Part shown: positions 5,047 through 5,102 of the stretch, in pieces
Layout of the letters: each line of letters begins with the position of its first letter
How positions within the stretch are numbered: the stretch's first letter is position 1
From: Bacillota bacterium
GTDB lineage: Bacteria; Bacillota; Clostridia; Acetivibrionales; DSM-1351
Direction: 5' to 3'
NCBI GenBank assembly: GCA_023417285.1
Contig: JAEZFR010000190.1
Span: 1-5,102 of the forward strand
DNA length: 5,102 nt
Position numbers and translations under genes: made by a program
The notes under the pieces: model-generated
What the model was told of the DNA's origin: nothing
Database searches by the model: none
Seen by the model: the letters and a program-made list of their open reading frames with translations, nothing else

Positions 5047-5072
5047 TAGGCTCGCCTAGTTTGGCGAGCCTA
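5047..5072 (+). terminator. Stem-loop after spoVS, possible terminator without U-tract
   Basis: A perfect 10-bp inverted repeat, TAGGCTCGCC (5047-5056) with GGCGAGCCTA (5063-5072), has a 6-nt loop. It is GC-rich and stable and sits 42 bp after the spoVS stop. The sequence behind it (CACTATTAAACT) has no T-run, so it is not a canonical intrinsic terminator. It may protect the mRNA 3' end, act as a weak terminator, or belong to a longer structured element running past the window edge. Confidence 0.55.
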
Positions 5073-5102
5073 CACTATTAAACTCGATGAACTAGATTAG
5101 TT

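Overview
The window reads as ordinary chromosome of a low-GC, endospore-forming Firmicute, most likely a member of the Clostridia. The grounds are AT-rich intergenic DNA, strong AAGGAGG-type ribosome binding sites, a type II fatty-acid gene order (fabG-acpP-fabF) followed by rnc, a clostridial-style radical SAM gene after rnc, and the sporulation gene spoVS. The species is inferred; nothing in the sequence names it. All recognised genes are on the + strand.

Region 1 (1-2584) is the end of a fatty-acid synthesis cluster. fabG (3-oxoacyl-ACP reductase), acpP (acyl carrier protein) and fabF (elongating 3-oxoacyl-ACP synthase) are two enzymes of the elongation cycle plus the carrier of its intermediates. 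acpP lies between a possible TATAAT promoter and a clear intrinsic terminator, so it may be transcribed partly as its own unit. fabF is closed by a second strong terminator at 2551-2584.

Region 2 (2585-2855) is non-coding and holds the least expected structure: a degenerate tandem array built on a heptamer close to TCAATGT/TTAATGT, about twelve copies over roughly 160 bp. It is organised first as three 28-29 bp units and then as three exactly 26-bp units. It lies just upstream of rnc.

Region 3 (2856-4632) holds rnc (RNase III) and a radical SAM protein of the Elp3-like family without an acetyltransferase domain, separated by a short gap carrying a perfect 14-bp palindrome. The radical SAM gene has no visible ribosome binding site at its first ATG but a well-placed one ahead of an in-frame ATT, raising the possibility of a rare AUU start.

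Region 4 (4633-5102) holds spoVS, preceded by a sequence that fits the sigma-H promoter consensus at every defined position, and followed by a 10-bp GC-rich hairpin without a T-tract. spoVS is thus probably switched on by sigma-H at the start of sporulation, independently of the housekeeping genes upstream.

I see no mobile element with a gene, CRISPR array, tRNA or rRNA. No new multi-gene system is evident; the interest is in the regulatory and intergenic DNA.
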